This document shows positions 1 through 11,497 of a stretch of 60,000 nt of DNA, one piece after another. The stretch comes from Liolophura sinensis (lineage: Eukaryota; Mollusca; Polyplacophora; Chitonida; Chitonidae), in NCBI RefSeq assembly GCF_032854445.1, contig NC_088300.1:1428001-1488000 (forward strand), in the 5' to 3' direction. How positions within the stretch are numbered: the first letter of the stretch is position 1; each line of letters opens with the position of its first letter. Made by a program: the position numbers and the translations under genes. The notes under the pieces were generated by a model, which saw nothing but the letters and a program-made list of their open reading frames with translations, searched no databases and was not told where the DNA came from.

Positions 1-639
1 TTGGTTCAGAGCTTTCGAACGATTTTTATTTCTCATTTCTATGGAAGCCGAGTGAGAACATTTCGCCCTGCGGCTCGAGGGTCGCGACCCGCGGCACGAG
101 AACGGAGCAAATCCGGGCGAACGGTACTATTCTACCGCTGCTCGCAGCGACCTGTAGACCGTGGGCGAGATGTCTCTATCCGGCTTTTATACCTTTCTAC
201 TCTGTAGCGCAATTTGAACTTACTGATCGATGGTATATATTACCTTGGTTGATTCATTCATGTTTAAACAGGACCATCTTATCAGTAGGCCTATAAATGA
301 TTGTTGTAAATCTCGCTTTTCCCGATTCACCAAGCATGAGAAAAACTGTAATAAAATTTGTGGACACAGAGTGCCATGCAGTAGGAGTTGTAGTTAGCTC
401 CCGGAAGTGTCTATGCAAAGTGGCCACAGTGGTCAGGCGAACCAGCTGGCAGGTAGGTATACTTTTATCCAGGGGGTGTACACTTCACCAATTACGCGCG
501 ACCATTTGCTAACTATCACACTCTCTTGGCTGCAGTCTTTCATATTCGCCTCTATTCGGCAAGCTAGTTTTTACGCTTGGTCGTTGATTGTAATATACAG
601 CCAGTTCCAAGCGAAGAAGAGCCTTTATCTGTAGTCAGT
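1..639. other. No recognisable gene
   Basis: Short frames only, none with a recognisable motif. The first 200 bases are GC-richer than what follows and contain a perfect 12-bp palindrome (GGGTCGCGACCC) at 79-90. Nothing further is supported. Confidence 0.6.
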
Positions 640-1015
640 ACAGACCTAGTCCAGATCTATGTCTGGGGTCGATATGATTGACTTGCCTGTGTATGTTTAT
701 GGTCAGTTTCAGGGAGTGCCTGTCTGGGGTCAGTGTTAGTGTTAGATGCTTGATTCTCGATCTGGTCTATATGTCTGTGTCTGAGACCGGTATTTATATG
801 GTGTTATGTGTTTGACTGTGGTTCTGTTCTATTGCCAGTACAACAGAGTATTTGTCTGGAGTCAGTGTTACTGTTATAGGCTTGGCACTGGGTCTGTTCT
901 GTGTCCAGTACCAATGGCAGTCTTTTGTCATTGTTAGTGATATATATCGTTGAATCTGGGCCTTTTTTATATTCAGTTTCACGGGGAGTCTTTTTGGGGT
1001 CAGTTTTAATATTTG
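640..1015. repeat. Degenerate tandem repeat, about 130 bp period
   Basis: Variants of CTGGGGTCAGTGTTA recur near 663, 723, 856 and 985. A second shared block (TCAGTTTC followed by GGGAGT) recurs near 703 and 973. This suggests an old, diverged tandem repeat. The period is uneven (60, 133, 129 bp), so the unit is only approximate. Confidence 0.5.
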
Positions 1016-1106
1016 TAGCTATTATTACCACATTATTATTATTATCACCACATTATTATTATTATTACCACATTATTATTATTATCACCACATTAGTATT
1101 ACCACA
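1016..1106. repeat. ATT-rich microsatellite / 30-bp minisatellite
   Basis: About three copies of a 30-bp unit made of repeated ATT with interspersed ACCAC and ATCACC. The open frame across it is compositional and not a gene. Confidence 0.9.
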
Positions 1107-1839
1107 TAAATCTATTCAGCTTTATGAATGTTCATGGAGTATAACAATAGTGTTTATAAGATATCTGCAGTAGTTTTCGTTCATGTCAACCGGAGACATA
1201 TTTTTGATATATACCTAAGTTCATAACACCTTTGTACCTTTTGATTGGCTTGCAGAGTTCAAAACCTTAAGCGCGTTCTCGCACGTGAGCTTTCATGTTT
1301 CACTTTTTTAACTCGAGAGATAGAGAACTACAGTTAGAAATGTATCGAGAGTGAATACCGTGAAATATTACACTCTGCGCATTTATGCAAGTGACTGTTA
1401 CGTTAGTCTGCCACTTGACCAGCCCCTCTAACGAAGACATAAACAATCATGCCGTTACAGTTCTGAAAATCAGCCAACGACTGCTTGTTTTTGTTTTTTA
1501 GCACAGGGTGTTTTCTGTCCCCCTTCTCTAGCAGAGAACCCTTTCACTTAATTAGCAGCAAACACAATGCCCTTATCTTGTTATAGGCGGTCATGCAGTT
1601 GCGTATTAAATATAAGTGCCTATCGCCTGAACACTCAATGACAGCATTTTTTTCGGGTAATACAATGCAAATTTCGGGTGACAAAACGACCAATCCAATA
1701 ATAACATACATTTAATCCAATACATTTATAAAATCACCTCGGATTATACGATAAAACGATATTCCTTAGGTCAATTAAAATTTTATGAATGAACTTTAGT
1801 TTTTAAATTTTACTGTTGCGGAGCAATGTTAAGTTGTAG
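1107..1839. other. No recognisable feature
   Basis: AT-rich sequence without a supported open frame, RNA gene or clear repeat. Confidence 0.6.
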
Positions 1840-3334
1840 TTGTCTCTGTTGCAGTCTTGATCCGTCTCATGCACGTGCAGTATGTTGTGTGATGAATTCT
1901 CTGTTGTAGTTGTGATCCGTCCCATGTACGTGCAGTATGTTGTGTGATGAATTCTCTGTTGTAGTTGTGATCCGTCCCATGTACATGCAGTATGTTGTGT
2001 GATGAATTCTCTGTTGTAGTTGTGATCCGTCCCATGTACGTGCAGTATGTTGTGTGATGAATTCTCTGTTGTAGTTGTGATCCGTCCCATGTACATGCAG
2101 TATGTTGTGTGATGAATTCTCTGTTGTAGTTGTGATCCGTCCCATGTACGTGCAGTATGTTGTGTGATGAATTCTCTGTTGTAGTTGTGATCCGTCCCAT
2201 GTACGTGCAGTATATTGTGTGATGAATTCTCTGTTGTAGTTGTGATCCGTCCCATGTACGTGCAGTATGTTGTGTGGTGAATTCTCTGTTGTAGTTGTGA
2301 TCCGTCCCATGTACGTGCAGTATGTTGTGCGATGAATTCTCTGTCGTAGTTGTGATCCGTCCCATGTACGTACAGTATATTGTGTGGTTGAGTTCTCTGT
2401 TGCAGTCTTGATCCGTCCCATGTACGTGCAGTATGTTGTGTGATGAATTCTCTGTTGTAGTTGTGATCCGTCCCATGTACGTGCAGTATGTTGTGTGACT
2501 GAGTGCTCTGTTGTAGTTGTGATCCGTCCCATGTACGTGCAGTATATTGTGTGATGAATTCTCTGTTGTAGTTGTGATCCGTCCCATGTACGTGCAGTAT
2601 GTTGTGTGGTGAATTCTCTGTTGTAGTTGTGATCCGTCCCATGTACATGCAGTATATTGTGTGATGGATTCTCTGTCGTAGTTGTAATCCGTCCCATGTA
2701 CGTGCAGTATGTTGTGTGATGAATTCTCTATTGTAGTTGTGATCCGTCCCATGTACGTGCAGTATGTTGTGCGATGAATTCTCTGTCGTAGTTGTGATCC
2801 GTCCCATGTACGTGCAGTATATTGTGTGGTTGAGTTCTCTGTTGCAGTCTTGATCCGTCCCATGTACGTGCAGTATGTTGTGTGATGAATTCTCTGTTGT
2901 AGTTGTGATCCGTCCCATGTACGCGCAGTATATTGTGTGATGAATTCTCTGTTTTAGTTGTGATCCGTCCCATGTACGTGCAGTATGTTGTGTGATGAAT
3001 TCTCTGTTGTAGTTGTGATCCGTCCCATGTACGTGCAGTATGTTGTGTGGTTGAGTTCTCTGTTGTAGTTGTGATCCGTCCCATGTACGTGCAGTATGTT
3101 GTGTGATGAATTCTCTGTTGTAGTTGTGATCCGTCCCATGTACGTGCAGTATGTTGTGTGATGAATTCTCTGTTGTAGTTGTGATCCGTCCCATGTACGC
3201 GCAGTATGTTGTGTGATGAATTCTCTGTTGCAGTTGTGATCCGTCCCACGTACGTGCAGTATGTTGTGTGATTGAGTTCTCTGTTTTAGTTGTGATCCGT
3301 CCCACGTACGTGCAGTATGTTGTGTGATGAATTC
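1840..3334. repeat. 55-bp minisatellite, about 27 copies
   Basis: A 55-bp unit repeats head to tail; for example the block GATGAATTCTCTGTTG recurs at 1891, 1946 and 2001. Variant units (a TTGAGTTC form with CAGTCTTG, and a C/T change in GTACGTGC) are interspersed, so copies diverged and were partly homogenised. Because 55 is not a multiple of three, the minus strand cycles through all three frames and gives a 500-residue frame with a 55-residue period, plus two overlapping frames of 344 and 276 residues. All three being open is one fact, a stop-free unit, so they are not called as genes. Confidence 0.97.
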
Positions 3335-3820
3335 GTCACTACCACCCCAAGCTTGTGTATTTGATCCCGAGGTAGATTCGCTATCTTCAGTATATTATGC
3401 AGGAAGGATTGTGTTGTACTGAAGGGACTGTGGCAATATGGGTTAAAGATTTACTTCTCTTACATTAAAATATACCTAAGGATTACGTTTAGGTAGAAAT
3501 TCCACCACATTTAAATTGCTACAAACTGTTCACCGTCTATAGCCGTGCTAATAAGGCGCCCAGAGTTATTCCCCCTGAAACTCTCTCTCACAAATGGTAT
3601 TGCCGATTCTGAAGGAATATTTGATGATTTGACTGTATATATGTGAATAAATAGATTTCACTCTTTAGTGTTCGAACTGAAAAACAAATCTTCGGATCTT
3701 TTATTATGATGTTCTTGCCGATTTACTGAAATAAGTGGTAAGACTTGAGTTTTCCTCCTAGAGTTGTCCCGGAACAATACAGGCTGGGAATGCATTTTGG
3801 GTATTAAATATGGTAACAGC
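3335..3820. other. No recognisable feature
   Basis: Unique-looking AT-rich sequence between the 55-bp minisatellite and the start of duplication copy A. No supported frame. Confidence 0.55.
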
Positions 3821-4615
3821 AACTGTGAATTATCTTGGATTTACTGGTCGTAAAAGTTACAGAATGTGTAAAAAAGATGGCAGAGGAACAAGAATGTCTT
3901 GATGAACATAATGTATTGTTACTCCGGTTTTTACCCGGTTAATGCCTATATTGATTCATTTTTACGGGTTGTTGTTGTTTTTCAATACCACTATTTTAAC
4001 CTGACAGACTCCTTGGTTGTGATCTACGCCTAGCCCCACATTAAAATATTACTGCCGAGATCATTGGTTATACAACCCAGGAGATAATTTAAGCTTCCAG
4101 ATTCATCATAACAAGGCAGGGTATGGTTAGTTTTGGTAAGTTCTACACAGCTGTTATAGCTTTCTCATTCATTAATTCTCTCTGATTTACAAGAAATGAC
4201 TCCAAACCACGTGATTAGAGGGCTTGTACTATATGCGGACTTTGGCCACCGGGGCGGCTTTATGCTTGTGTGAGCTCACTCCATTCAGCAGCCATCATGT
4301 GATTTCTTTAAGATATCCCATTACGCATGGCGTGACATGAAAACTCAACCTGTCGTCTAATGAAACATGTTTTTGAATTGTAGCCCCACCTAATAGTCAG
4401 ACTTTTAAATATACTGTTTTGTGCATTGGGGAAGATGTTGTCAGACACGGGCATGGTTCAGTTCAGTGAGTCATCGATACCTCAAAACTCCTGGTACGGA
4501 AAGTAGCATCGGGGAAAACAAGCGTGCCAAATAACAGTGTCGCCCCAGTCACTGCCTACATATAATGTACAGGCTGGTTTATCAGTATGGCGGCTGCAAC
4601 CAACTGGTGTCATTT

Positions 4616-4628
4616 TCTATATATAAAA
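4616..4628 (+). promoter_or_regulatory. TATA-like box
   Basis: TATATATAAAAGC lies downstream of an ATGGCGGCTG block and is identical in copy B. It resembles a core promoter TATA box, but no transcript or gene can be attached to it. Confidence 0.2.
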
Positions 4629-5096
4629 GCAAAAGTGAAACCTGTCATCTTAAACAAGCTACCAGAATGTTGCGTCGTTTCTTGTATAAATATAGATGTA
4701 CACGTGAAAATGGATATCTACAGTTAAATCCTGGATAAATATTTGGTACGAGTATACAAGAAATGTAAATATTGGTTAGATAAATTGTCTCTCGGTCAGC
4801 AGGTGGAGTTTCACAGTTTACAGTCGGCAGTTCACAATTCAAAAGGGACCATTCATTACCTAAAAGAAACCATCACGAAATATCGAAAACGTTTACAAAG
4901 GGTGCATTTTAAAAGAGTTGGAAAAATATGCCTGGATTTAGGATAATGGGTAAGATTTACACGACGTATACTCAGTGTTATGATCCTGAGACGATACGAC
5001 ATTGGGTGGATTAAACATGCTGGGCTATTTAACAAACACTAACAAACTCTGTCCATCCATAAATATCCATATTTTGAAGTAGTTATGTAGAATATG

Positions 5097-5358
5097 ATTG
5101 ATTGATTGATTGATGTTTTACGCCGTACTCAACAATATTTCACTCATACGACGGCGGCCAGCATTATGGTGGGCGGAAACCGGGCAGAGCCCGGGGGAAA
5201 CCCACGACCATCCGCAGGTTGCTGACAGACCTTCCCACATACGGCCGGAGAGGAAGCCAGCATGAGCTGGACTTGAACTCACATCGACCGCATTGGTGAG
5301 AGACTCCTGGGTCATTACGCTGCGCTAGCGCGCTAACCAACTGAGCCACGGAGGCCCC
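5097..5358 (-). mobile_element. Full-length tRNA-headed SINE (MetaSINE-like)
   Basis: Read on the minus strand it starts GGGGCCTCCGTGGCTCAG, with a perfect Pol III A box (TGGCTCAGTTGG) and B box (GTTCAAGTC). Next come a conserved core (GGAAGGTCTGTCAGCAACC) and a 3' block (TGCTGGCCGCCGTCGTAT), then a CAAT/AAT-rich simple tail. It is flanked by an exact 12-bp target-site duplication, ATGTAGAATATG, at 5085-5096 and 5359-5370. Copy B of the duplication has the uninterrupted empty site near 10665. The family name is from memory of bivalve SINEs. Confidence 0.93.
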
Positions 5359-5447
5359 ATGTAGAATATGGATTGGTCACATATGTATATGAGCACAGGG
5401 TATTGTCAGCCTGTGACTAGCCTATGGTTATAGGTAATACCTTACTG

Positions 5448-5653
5448 AGACATCCGGTTTGTACGGTATTTATCTAACACATTTATCTAACTTTAAAAAT
5501 CGATATCTTAGCACGACAACCAAAAAACTCTGTACCGTTTATCACATATAAACAACCCGAAAAGTGACATAGTCTCTGGATTGTATTCTCCTCTGTGTCT
5601 GGGGTGTTTATTTCACAATATGATTGTAGCATTGACGATGTGTCATAAAGTCA
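5448..5653. other. Segment present in copy A only
   Basis: About 200 bp found in copy A but absent from copy B, where sequence runs straight from CTGAGACAT into TATTAGTAATT. Both ends share a short CAT microhomology, consistent with a deletion in B. No feature is recognised inside it. Confidence 0.7.
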
Positions 5654-5818
5654 TTATTAGTAATTTATTCTTGATTTAGGAATGACCTAAAAATGAGTCA
5701 TTTTCTGCGTATGCAAGCAAGAGTGAAAGTAGACATTTCATTAGTGCTACAACAATGAAAATGAAAACGAAACGTTACGCTGGAATTAAGGCAGATACTA
5801 ATATTTGGTATACAAGGA

Positions 5819-5939
5819 ATGTCGTGGGTTACCCCAGGGATGTGCCCAGTTTCCTCCCACCATAACCCTGACCGCCGTCGTATCAGTGAAATATTCTTAA
5901 GTACGGCGTAAAGCACCAATCAAATGAATAAATAAATAA
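5819..5939 (+). mobile_element. SINE 3' fragment
   Basis: This is the 3' part of the same SINE family: a TTTCCTCCCACCATAA block, a GACCGCCGTCGTAT block, AGTACGGCGTAAAGCACC, and an AAATGAATAAATAAAT tail. It is also present in copy B (11081-11180), so it predates the segmental duplication, unlike the SINE at 5097-5358. Confidence 0.85.
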
Positions 5940-6251
5940 GTATGGGTTGGAAAATTGTCTCCCGTCTGCCAAACTATTAAACCTCTACATTTTTGAGGAT
6001 ATGCTACATACATGTCCAATATATCCGTATATTACGCTCCCTTGAATCTGGTGACTGTTGGTTAACGCCTTAGCTTGTAAAATTTAACACCAGCATTTCG
6101 ACGAGGAGGACTATTTACATGTCGTACCCTCCTCCACTCTGGCGCTTTAAAATGGAACTGAGGCATGCAGAACTTACTATACAGAACAAGGGGATGGCGT
6201 TGGCCTAATGCAGTAGAAAGTCAGCAGTCAGCAGAGGTTATACTTACCAGC

Positions 6252-6258
6252 TATAAAA
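6252..6258 (+). promoter_or_regulatory. TATA-like box
   Basis: TATAAAA, also at 11491-11497 in copy B. A short open frame begins about 50 bp downstream at 6302. That frame is not conserved in length between copies, so a promoter role is speculative. Confidence 0.2.
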
Positions 6259-6914
6259 GCCGATCTTCGACCTGCCCACACGTTCTGTTTCCTAGCTGCT
6301 GTTGTTTCTATTCCCTATAGTTCACCGAAAGCAGTATCCCTATGGTTGTACACATTTGTATCTTCAGTCTGTACTGCAGTGTTTGTCGGTTTTTGCCGGA
6401 GAGAACACATCTTATACAGGCCTATACACATCCTTTTTCGTCACTGGGAATTCATGGAAACGGAACTTTCAGTTTCGATACGCCTTACGTTGTCGTTCTC
6501 ATACATTTATTTATCTTGAACGTCCCGCAGGACTTTGCTTTAACCTCACTGTATAAACACAGATAAAACCTCTAGTTCGGTGTCTGTGAAAAGTAGTAGC
6601 ATACTACGAGGTTACGAAAGCTTGTCACAGACTACTTACCTACCTCTGGTAGATAATCTGGATAGATAATGTCAAAATAGAAAGGGCCTGGGCACGGATT
6701 AGTGAGGAAGTGACCCACCTGTGTAGCATGTTATCAAAGTAAAGTTGTACTTTTCCTTTCCTGTACATTTTGCTAAATAATTAAAGCCCTTTATGTCATA
6801 ATAGTAAATACATCAAAACTAGAACAGCAACGACAGTGTGATAAGTTACCAAAGTTTCAATTCATTATTTAATATATCTCATCGTACTTTTTCAGTCATA
6901 TAACGACGGCCCAG

Positions 6915-7905
6915 AGTTTGAACATCAACACTCCAGTGTTGTAAGCTTGTCAGTATGCCCCGAATTTGAACATCAAACTCCAGTGTTGTGTACCTGTCAG
7001 TGTGCCTTAAGGTTGAACATCAAACTCCAGTGTTGTGTACCTGTCAGTGTGCTCTAAGTTTGAACATCAAACTCCAGTGTTGTGTACCTGTCAGTGTGCC
7101 CTAAGTTTGAACATCAAACTCCAGTGTTGTGTACATGTCAGAGTGCCCTAAGTTTGAACATCAAACTCCAGTGTTGTGTACCTGTCAGTGTGCCTTACGT
7201 TTGAACATCAATCTCCAGTGTTTTGTACCTGTAAGTGTGCCCTAAGTTTGAACATCAAACTCCAGTGTTGTGTACCTGTCAGTGTGCCTTAAGTTTGAAC
7301 ATCAAACTCCAGTTTTGTGTACATGTCAGTGTGCCCTAAGTGTGAACATCAAACTCCAGTGTTGTGTACCTGTCAGGGTGCCCTAAGTTTGAACATCAAA
7401 CTCCAGTTTTGTGTACCTGTCAGTGTGTTCTAAGTGTGAACATCAAACGCCAGTGTTGTGTACATGTCAGTGTGCTCTAAGTTTGAACATCAAACTCCAG
7501 TATTGTGTACCTGTCAGTGTGCCTTAAGTTTGAACATCAAACTCCAGTGTTGTACGCTTGTCGGTATTCACCGAGTTTGAACATCAAAACTCCAGCGTTG
7601 TGTACCTGTCAGTGTGCCCTAAGTTTGAACATCAACCTCCAGTGTTGTACGCTTGTCGGTATTCACCGAGTTTGAACATCAAAACTCCAGTGTTGTGTAC
7701 CTGTCAGTGTGCCCTAAGTTTGAACATCAAACTCCAGTGTTGTGTACCTGTTAGTGTGCCCTAAGCTTGAACATCAAACTCCAGTGTTGTGTACCTGTTA
7801 GTGTGCCCTAAGTTTGAACATCAATCTCCAGCGTTGTGTACCTGTTAGTGTGCCCTAAGTTTGAACATCAAAACTTGAGTGTTGTTCGCTTGTCAGTATG
7901 CCTAG
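6915..7905. repeat. 47-bp minisatellite, about 21 copies
   Basis: A unit beginning TTGAACATCAAACTCCAG recurs every 47 bp (for example 6966, 7013, 7060). Variant units around 7555-7690 carry a different end (CTTGTCGGTATTCACC), and that variant pair is itself repeated. The small frame at 7558-7764 is a by-product. Confidence 0.96.
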
Positions 7906-7959
7906 TTATAAATATGACTGCAGCCTAGTTTCGTTTAGAGAGTCGCCTATATTCAGTTG

Positions 7960-8625
7960 TCTGTAAAATCAGTCATTCTAGCTACTAAAAATTGCCTTTA
8001 GTCAGTGATATGTAACAACACAAGCTCTAGATAAGGATATACTGGAAGTCTTCATTCTTGCAAAGAAAATGAAATTAAGACTCTTTTTCTAATCTATAGC
8101 TTTGAACTGTAAAAGCTCAGTTTCGACACCAAGAACTCATGGCCTCGGGTGACGTCTTCATTATTACAAAATCAGCAACATGCTGGGGAGTGGGCGTGGA
8201 GAGTAATTTGTTTTACAGTAGTTGCACCAACGTGCGGTTAGAACAAACTCCACAGTCTACGCTACACGCTCAGCGAATAGACTACATTGTGTTTTATAAC
8301 AAAATTTCATAACATCCAGCCATGAGATCATATACTACAAGAGATAAATTAAAATTCATTTATTAAGGTTATATTATACTAAACGTGTTAACAATTTCAA
8401 ATGTGACAGTGTTAGAAACAGGGTTTACAGTATCACCGATAGCATTTCAGGTAACTGGTGTCGAACTTCCTCAAAACATGTTGAACATGAGTTAGAAAAA
8501 GTGTTCTAACTTCATTTTCCTTGAAATGATATGAGCGTTCAACATATCAATGCGTAGAGCTTATGTTGTTACGTGTCACTGACTAAAGGCAATTTTGGTA
8601 GTATGACTGAGAAATGAGATACAGT
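7960..8625. mobile_element. Terminal-inverted-repeat element, copy 1 (MITE-like)
   Basis: The left block 7971-8029 (contains ATTGCCTTTAGTCAGTGA) is the near-exact reverse complement of 8555-8612 (contains TCACTGACTAAAGGCAAT). Together they form long terminal inverted repeats around about 530 bp with no coding potential. The interior (block GAGATCATATACTACAAGAG) matches 14693-14840, so this is a repeated non-autonomous DNA element. Exact ends and target-site duplication were not resolved. Confidence 0.75.
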
Positions 8626-9401
8626 CCGTAGTACGAAACAGTGACCGAGTTAAAAGTAATTCTACAAAAAATATAGAACACATATAGTACACATATGTAT
8701 ACAAGCTTCACGCACTAAGTCGTTCGCATATAATAAACGTTAACTGATGAGACTTCTCCTCACAGCTAATATTCCTGCCGAATGAATGACTCATTATGAC
8801 AACTGGCGCTTCACAAGACTTACACGGCTAATAGCCCGCGACCTGGGTCAGTTGGTGGCCACCCTCAAGCCGAGAGCTATGTGGACCACATTCCGGTATA
8901 ATGCTCAGAAAGAGCTACCCCCTCGTTCAGTTCCGATGCATGCACATTTCATTGGTTCTCAATACACATAAAGCACGGCAATTCTGAAAACCAAAATATC
9001 TAAGCACATTTTGGAACAATCGCTTCTTGACTTTACATAATCATTCTCCTGTAAATCTTAGCCGAAATGGAAAATAGGCTCTTATATAGAGGCTCTTATA
9101 CACATGTACAATTCAGCCAGTTGAATGCAAACTTTGCCTCCGAGCTGAAAAGTAAAGGAGGAGTATACTGTCCTACAGATATTTAAGCTGTTGATGAACC
9201 GTGCATTTCTGCACTGCAAGTCTGCACCTACATGTAGTTAAAATTTATCAGAATTTTGTCTGAAAGCCTTTTTGCCTGTAAGCCGCCCGTAAGCTTCAGT
9301 CAACTGCAAATTCGGGCCTCCGCAGTCAACCACGCATGCGCGGGGAGCAACATCCCGTTTTATGAGGTCACGATGTCGACATGGGACTTGAGCGTAGGCC
9401 A
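8626..9401. other. No recognisable gene
   Basis: Sequence between the TIR element and duplication copy B. A 61-codon frame at 8786-8971 has no recognisable motif and no support. Confidence 0.55.
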
Positions 9402-10197
9402 CAATTGCGAATTATCTTGGATTTACTGGTTGTAAAAGTTACAGAATGTGTAAAAAAGATGGCAGAGGAACAAAGAATGTCTTGATGAACATAATGTATT
9501 GTTATTCCGGTTTTTACCCGGTTAATGCCTATATTGATTCATTTTTACGGGTTGTTGTTTTTCAATACCACTATTTTAATCTGAGAGACTCCTTGGTTGT
9601 GATCTACGCCTAGCCCCACATTAAAATATTACTGCCGAGATCATTGGGTATACAACCCAGGAGATAATTTAAGCTTCCAGATTCATCATAACAAGGCAGG
9701 GTATGGTTAGTTTTGATAAGTTCTACACAGCTGTTATAGCTTTCTCATTCATTAATTCTCTCTGATTTACAAGAAATGACTCCAAACCACGTGATTAGAG
9801 GGCTTGCGCTATATGTGGACTTTGGCCACCGGGGCGGCTTTATGCTTGTGTGAGCTCACTCCATTCAGCAGCCATCATGTGATTTCTTTAAGATATCCCA
9901 TTACGCATGGCGTGACATGAAAACTCAACCTGTCGGCTAATGAAACATGTTTTTGAATTGTAGCCCCACCTAGTAGTCAGACTTTTAAATCTACTGTTTT
10001 GTGCATTGGGGAAAATGTTGTCAGACACGGGCATGGTTCAGTTCAGTGAGTCATTGATACCTCAAAACTCCTGGTACGGAAAGTAGCATCGGGGAAAACA
10101 AGCGTGCCAAATAACAGTGTCGCCCCAGTCACTGCCTACATATAATGTACAGGCTGGTTTATCAGTATGGCGGCTGCAACCAACTGGTGTCATTTTC

Positions 10198-10208
10198 TAT
10201 ATATAAAA
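10198..10208 (+). promoter_or_regulatory. TATA-like box (copy B)
   Basis: Counterpart of the TATA-like box at 4616-4628, unchanged in sequence. No gene is attached. Confidence 0.2.
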
Positions 10209-10696
10209 GCAAAAGTGAAACCTGTCATCTTAAACAAGCTACCAGAATGTTGCGTCGTTTCTTGTATAAATATAGATGTACACGTGAAAATGGATATCTA
10301 CAGTTAAATCCTGGATAAATATTTGGTACGAGTATACAAGAAATGTAAATATTGGTTAGATAAATTGTCTCTCGGTCAGCAGGTGGAGTTTCACAGTTTA
10401 CAGTCGGCAGTTCACAATTCAAAAGGGACCTATCATTACCTAAAAGGAACCATCACGAAATATCGAAAACGTTTACAAATGGTGCATTTTAAAAGAGTTG
10501 GAAAAATATGCCTGGATTTAGGATAATGGGTAAGATTTACACGACGTATACTCAGTGTTATGACCCTGAGACGATACGACATTGGGTGGATTAAACATGC
10601 TGGGCTATTTAACAAACACTAACAAACTCTGTCCATCCATAAATATCCATATTTTGAAGTAGTTATGTAGAATATGGATTGGTCACATATGTATAT

Positions 10697-10879
10697 GAGC
10701 ACAGGGTATTGTCAGCCTGTGACTAGCCTATGGTTATAGGTAATACCTTACTGAGATGTGCACAGGGTATTGTCAGCCTGTGACTAGCCTATGGTTATAG
10801 GTAATACCTTACTGAGATGTGCACAGGGTATTGTCAGCCTGTGACTAGCCTATGGTTATAGGCAATACCTTACTGAGAC
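10697..10879 (+). repeat. 61-bp segment in three tandem copies
   Basis: A segment starting CACAGGGTATTGTCAGCC occurs at 10700, 10761 and 10822. Copy A has it once (about 5390-5448). The units are almost identical, so the amplification in B is young, after the segmental duplication. Confidence 0.95.
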
Positions 10880-11080
10880 ATTATTAGTAATTTATTCTTG
10901 ATTTAGGAATGACCTAAAAATGAGTCATTTTCTGTGTATACAAGCAAGAGTGAAAGTAGACATTTCATTAGTGCTACAACAAGGCTGTTTTTATCACATA
11001 CATCTGTGGTACCAGTGAAAATGAAAACGAAACGTTACGCTGGAATTAAGACAGATACTAATATTTGGTATACAAGGAAT

Positions 11081-11180
11081 GTGCCCAGTTTCCTCCCACC
11101 ATAACCCTGACCGCCGTCGTATCAGTGAAATATTCTTAAGTACGGCATAAAGCACCAATCAAATGAATAAATAAATAAGT
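11081..11180 (+). mobile_element. SINE 3' fragment (copy B counterpart)
   Basis: Same fragment as 5819-5939, shortened by a deletion of about 19 bp between short direct repeats (AATGT and ATGT). Confidence 0.85.
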
Positions 11181-11490
11181 ATGGGTTGGAAAATTGTCTC
11201 CCGTCTGCCAAACTATAAAACCTCTACATTTTTGAGGATATGCTACATACATGTCCAATATATCCGTATATGACGCTCCCTTGAATCTGGTGACTGTTGG
11301 TTAACGCCTCAGCTTGTAAAATTTAACACCAGCATTTCGACGAGGAGGACTATTTACATGTCGTACCCTCCTCCACTCTGGCGCTTTAAAATGGAACTGA
11401 GGCATGCAGAACTTACTATACAGAACAAGGGGATGGCGTTGGCCTAATGCAGTAGAAAGTCAGCAGTCAGCAGAGGTTATACTTACCAGC

Positions 11491-11497
11491 TATAAAA
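11491..11497 (+). promoter_or_regulatory. TATA-like box (copy B)
   Basis: TATAAAA, identical counterpart of 6252-6258. No supported gene. Confidence 0.2.

Larger units (their letters stand above)
3821..6887 (+). repeat. Segmental duplication, copy A
   Basis: This segment is nearly identical to 9402-12163 in the same orientation, at an offset of about 5.58 kb. Copy A differs by a SINE insertion (5097-5358 plus target-site duplication) and by about 200 bp (roughly 5448-5653) missing from copy B. It also has a single copy of a 61-bp segment present three times in B. Small frames at 4743-4946 (+) and 4645-4842 (-) are kept in both copies, but overall similarity is too high to argue for selection. 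A frame at 6302-6556 is altered by indels in copy B (11541-11783), which argues against coding. Confidence 0.95.

Noticed and set aside
1803-3305. Minus-strand 500-residue frame as a repeat-protein gene
   Set aside because: It is wholly a consequence of a stop-free 55-bp unit. All three frames are open, and no unique N- or C-terminal part, promoter or splice structure is visible. Kept only as a finding.
4645-4946. Conserved small genes in both duplicates (4743-4946 and 4645-4842)
   Set aside because: They overlap on opposite strands and are conserved only as much as the surrounding non-coding duplication.
8786-8971. 61-codon plus-strand frame
   Set aside because: No recognisable motif, no duplicate or conserved counterpart, and within expectation for chance.
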